DNA of 13,967 nt from assembly GCA_031279895.1 (NCBI GenBank), contig JAITHR010000232.1, positions 1-13,967 of the forward strand, in the 5' to 3' direction. The notes beneath the pieces are model-generated. The model was not told where the DNA came from and did no database searches. It worked only from the letters and a program-made list of their open reading frames with translations. The translations under genes were made by a program, and so were the position numbers. Source of the DNA: Spirochaetaceae bacterium. Lineage in GTDB: Bacteria; Spirochaetota; Spirochaetia; Treponematales; Breznakiellaceae. Shown one piece after another: positions 13,916 through 13,967 of this stretch. Each line of letters starts with the position of its first letter. Positions within the stretch are counted from its first letter, which is position 1.

Positions 13916-13941
13916 ATGCGGTATTGTTACCGCATCTTTTT
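13916..13941 (+). promoter_or_regulatory. Second hairpin (attenuator or operator) before the last gene
   Basis: ATGCGGTA (13916-13923) and TACCGCAT (13928-13935) form a perfect 8-bp stem with a TTGT loop, followed by CTTTTT. This reads as a weak terminator or attenuator 20 bp before the ATG at 13961. Alternatively TTGAAA (13898-13903) and TATTGT (13922-13927), 18 bases apart, form a promoter whose -10 lies inside the palindrome, which would make it an operator. Confidence 0.5.
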
Positions 13942-13960
13942 AATTAGTGGGAGAAACACT

Positions 13961-13967
13961 ATGAATA
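13961..13967 (+). CDS. Start of a gene truncated by the window edge
   Basis: ATGAATA is preceded at 8 bases by a good GGGAG ribosome binding site (13949-13953). Only Met-Asn and one further base are visible, so the product cannot be guessed. It is downstream of the candidate RNA, terminator and hairpin, which may control it. Confidence 0.55.

Noticed and set aside
13732..13967. A retron-type RNA ahead of a reverse transcriptase
   Set aside because: An intrinsic terminator separates the RNA from the next gene, and the next gene is too truncated to identify; nothing supports a retron.

Overview
The window looks like ordinary chromosome from an anaerobic, fermentative or H2-metabolising bacterium, most likely a treponeme or other spirochaete. 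This assignment is an inference. It rests on moderately high GC, a PAS-linked sensory [FeFe] hydrogenase paired with a SpoIIE-type phosphatase (an arrangement known from termite-gut treponemes and clostridia), a molybdenum-cofactor gene, and intergenic spaces rich in 21-bp tandem arrays and small hairpin repeats. There is no rRNA or tRNA, CRISPR array, transposase or phage gene.

Layout. (1) 1-628 is repeat DNA: three different tandem arrays laid end to end, at least two with a strict 21-bp unit and all consistent with a 21-bp period, followed by hairpin modules that run into the 3' end of the next gene. (2) 629-2608, minus strand: a divergent NAD-dependent DNA ligase (ligA). (3) 2772-7359, plus strand: MOSC-MogA fusion, sensory [FeFe] hydrogenase with PAS domain, SpoIIE phosphatase overlapping it by 4 bp, and a small membrane CTP-dependent kinase-like protein. 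(4) A 369-bp gap with a dispersed repeat, a strong sigma70-like promoter (7497-7526) and a GC-rich leader. (5) 7729-10042: the conserved translation operon rpsP-khpA-rimM-trmD-rplS. (6) 10088-12273: a tightly overlapped set of yraN, two small unknown proteins and a GAF-GGDEF diguanylate cyclase, probably read through from the ribosomal operon. (7) 12352-13569: mtnN-luxS, the two-step S-adenosylhomocysteine detoxification route that yields the AI-2 precursor. (8) 13570-13967: a gene-poor, AT-richer stretch with a good promoter, a foldable RNA of about 140 nt ending in a strong terminator, a second hairpin, and the first codons of a gene that leaves the window.

The most interesting items are the candidate small RNA or riboswitch at 13732-13875, whose terminator loop carries an anti-Shine-Dalgarno sequence; the H2-sensor/phosphatase pair, in which the H-cluster lacks the proton-relay cysteine; the concatenated 21-bp arrays; and the hairpin repeat that appears to have supplied the C-terminal tail of LigA. 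Everything here was read by eye: family assignments for LigA, MogA, hydrogenase, SpoIIE, RpsP, RimM, TrmD, RplS, MtnN and LuxS are secure, while promoters, RNA folds and the phylogenetic placement are provisional.
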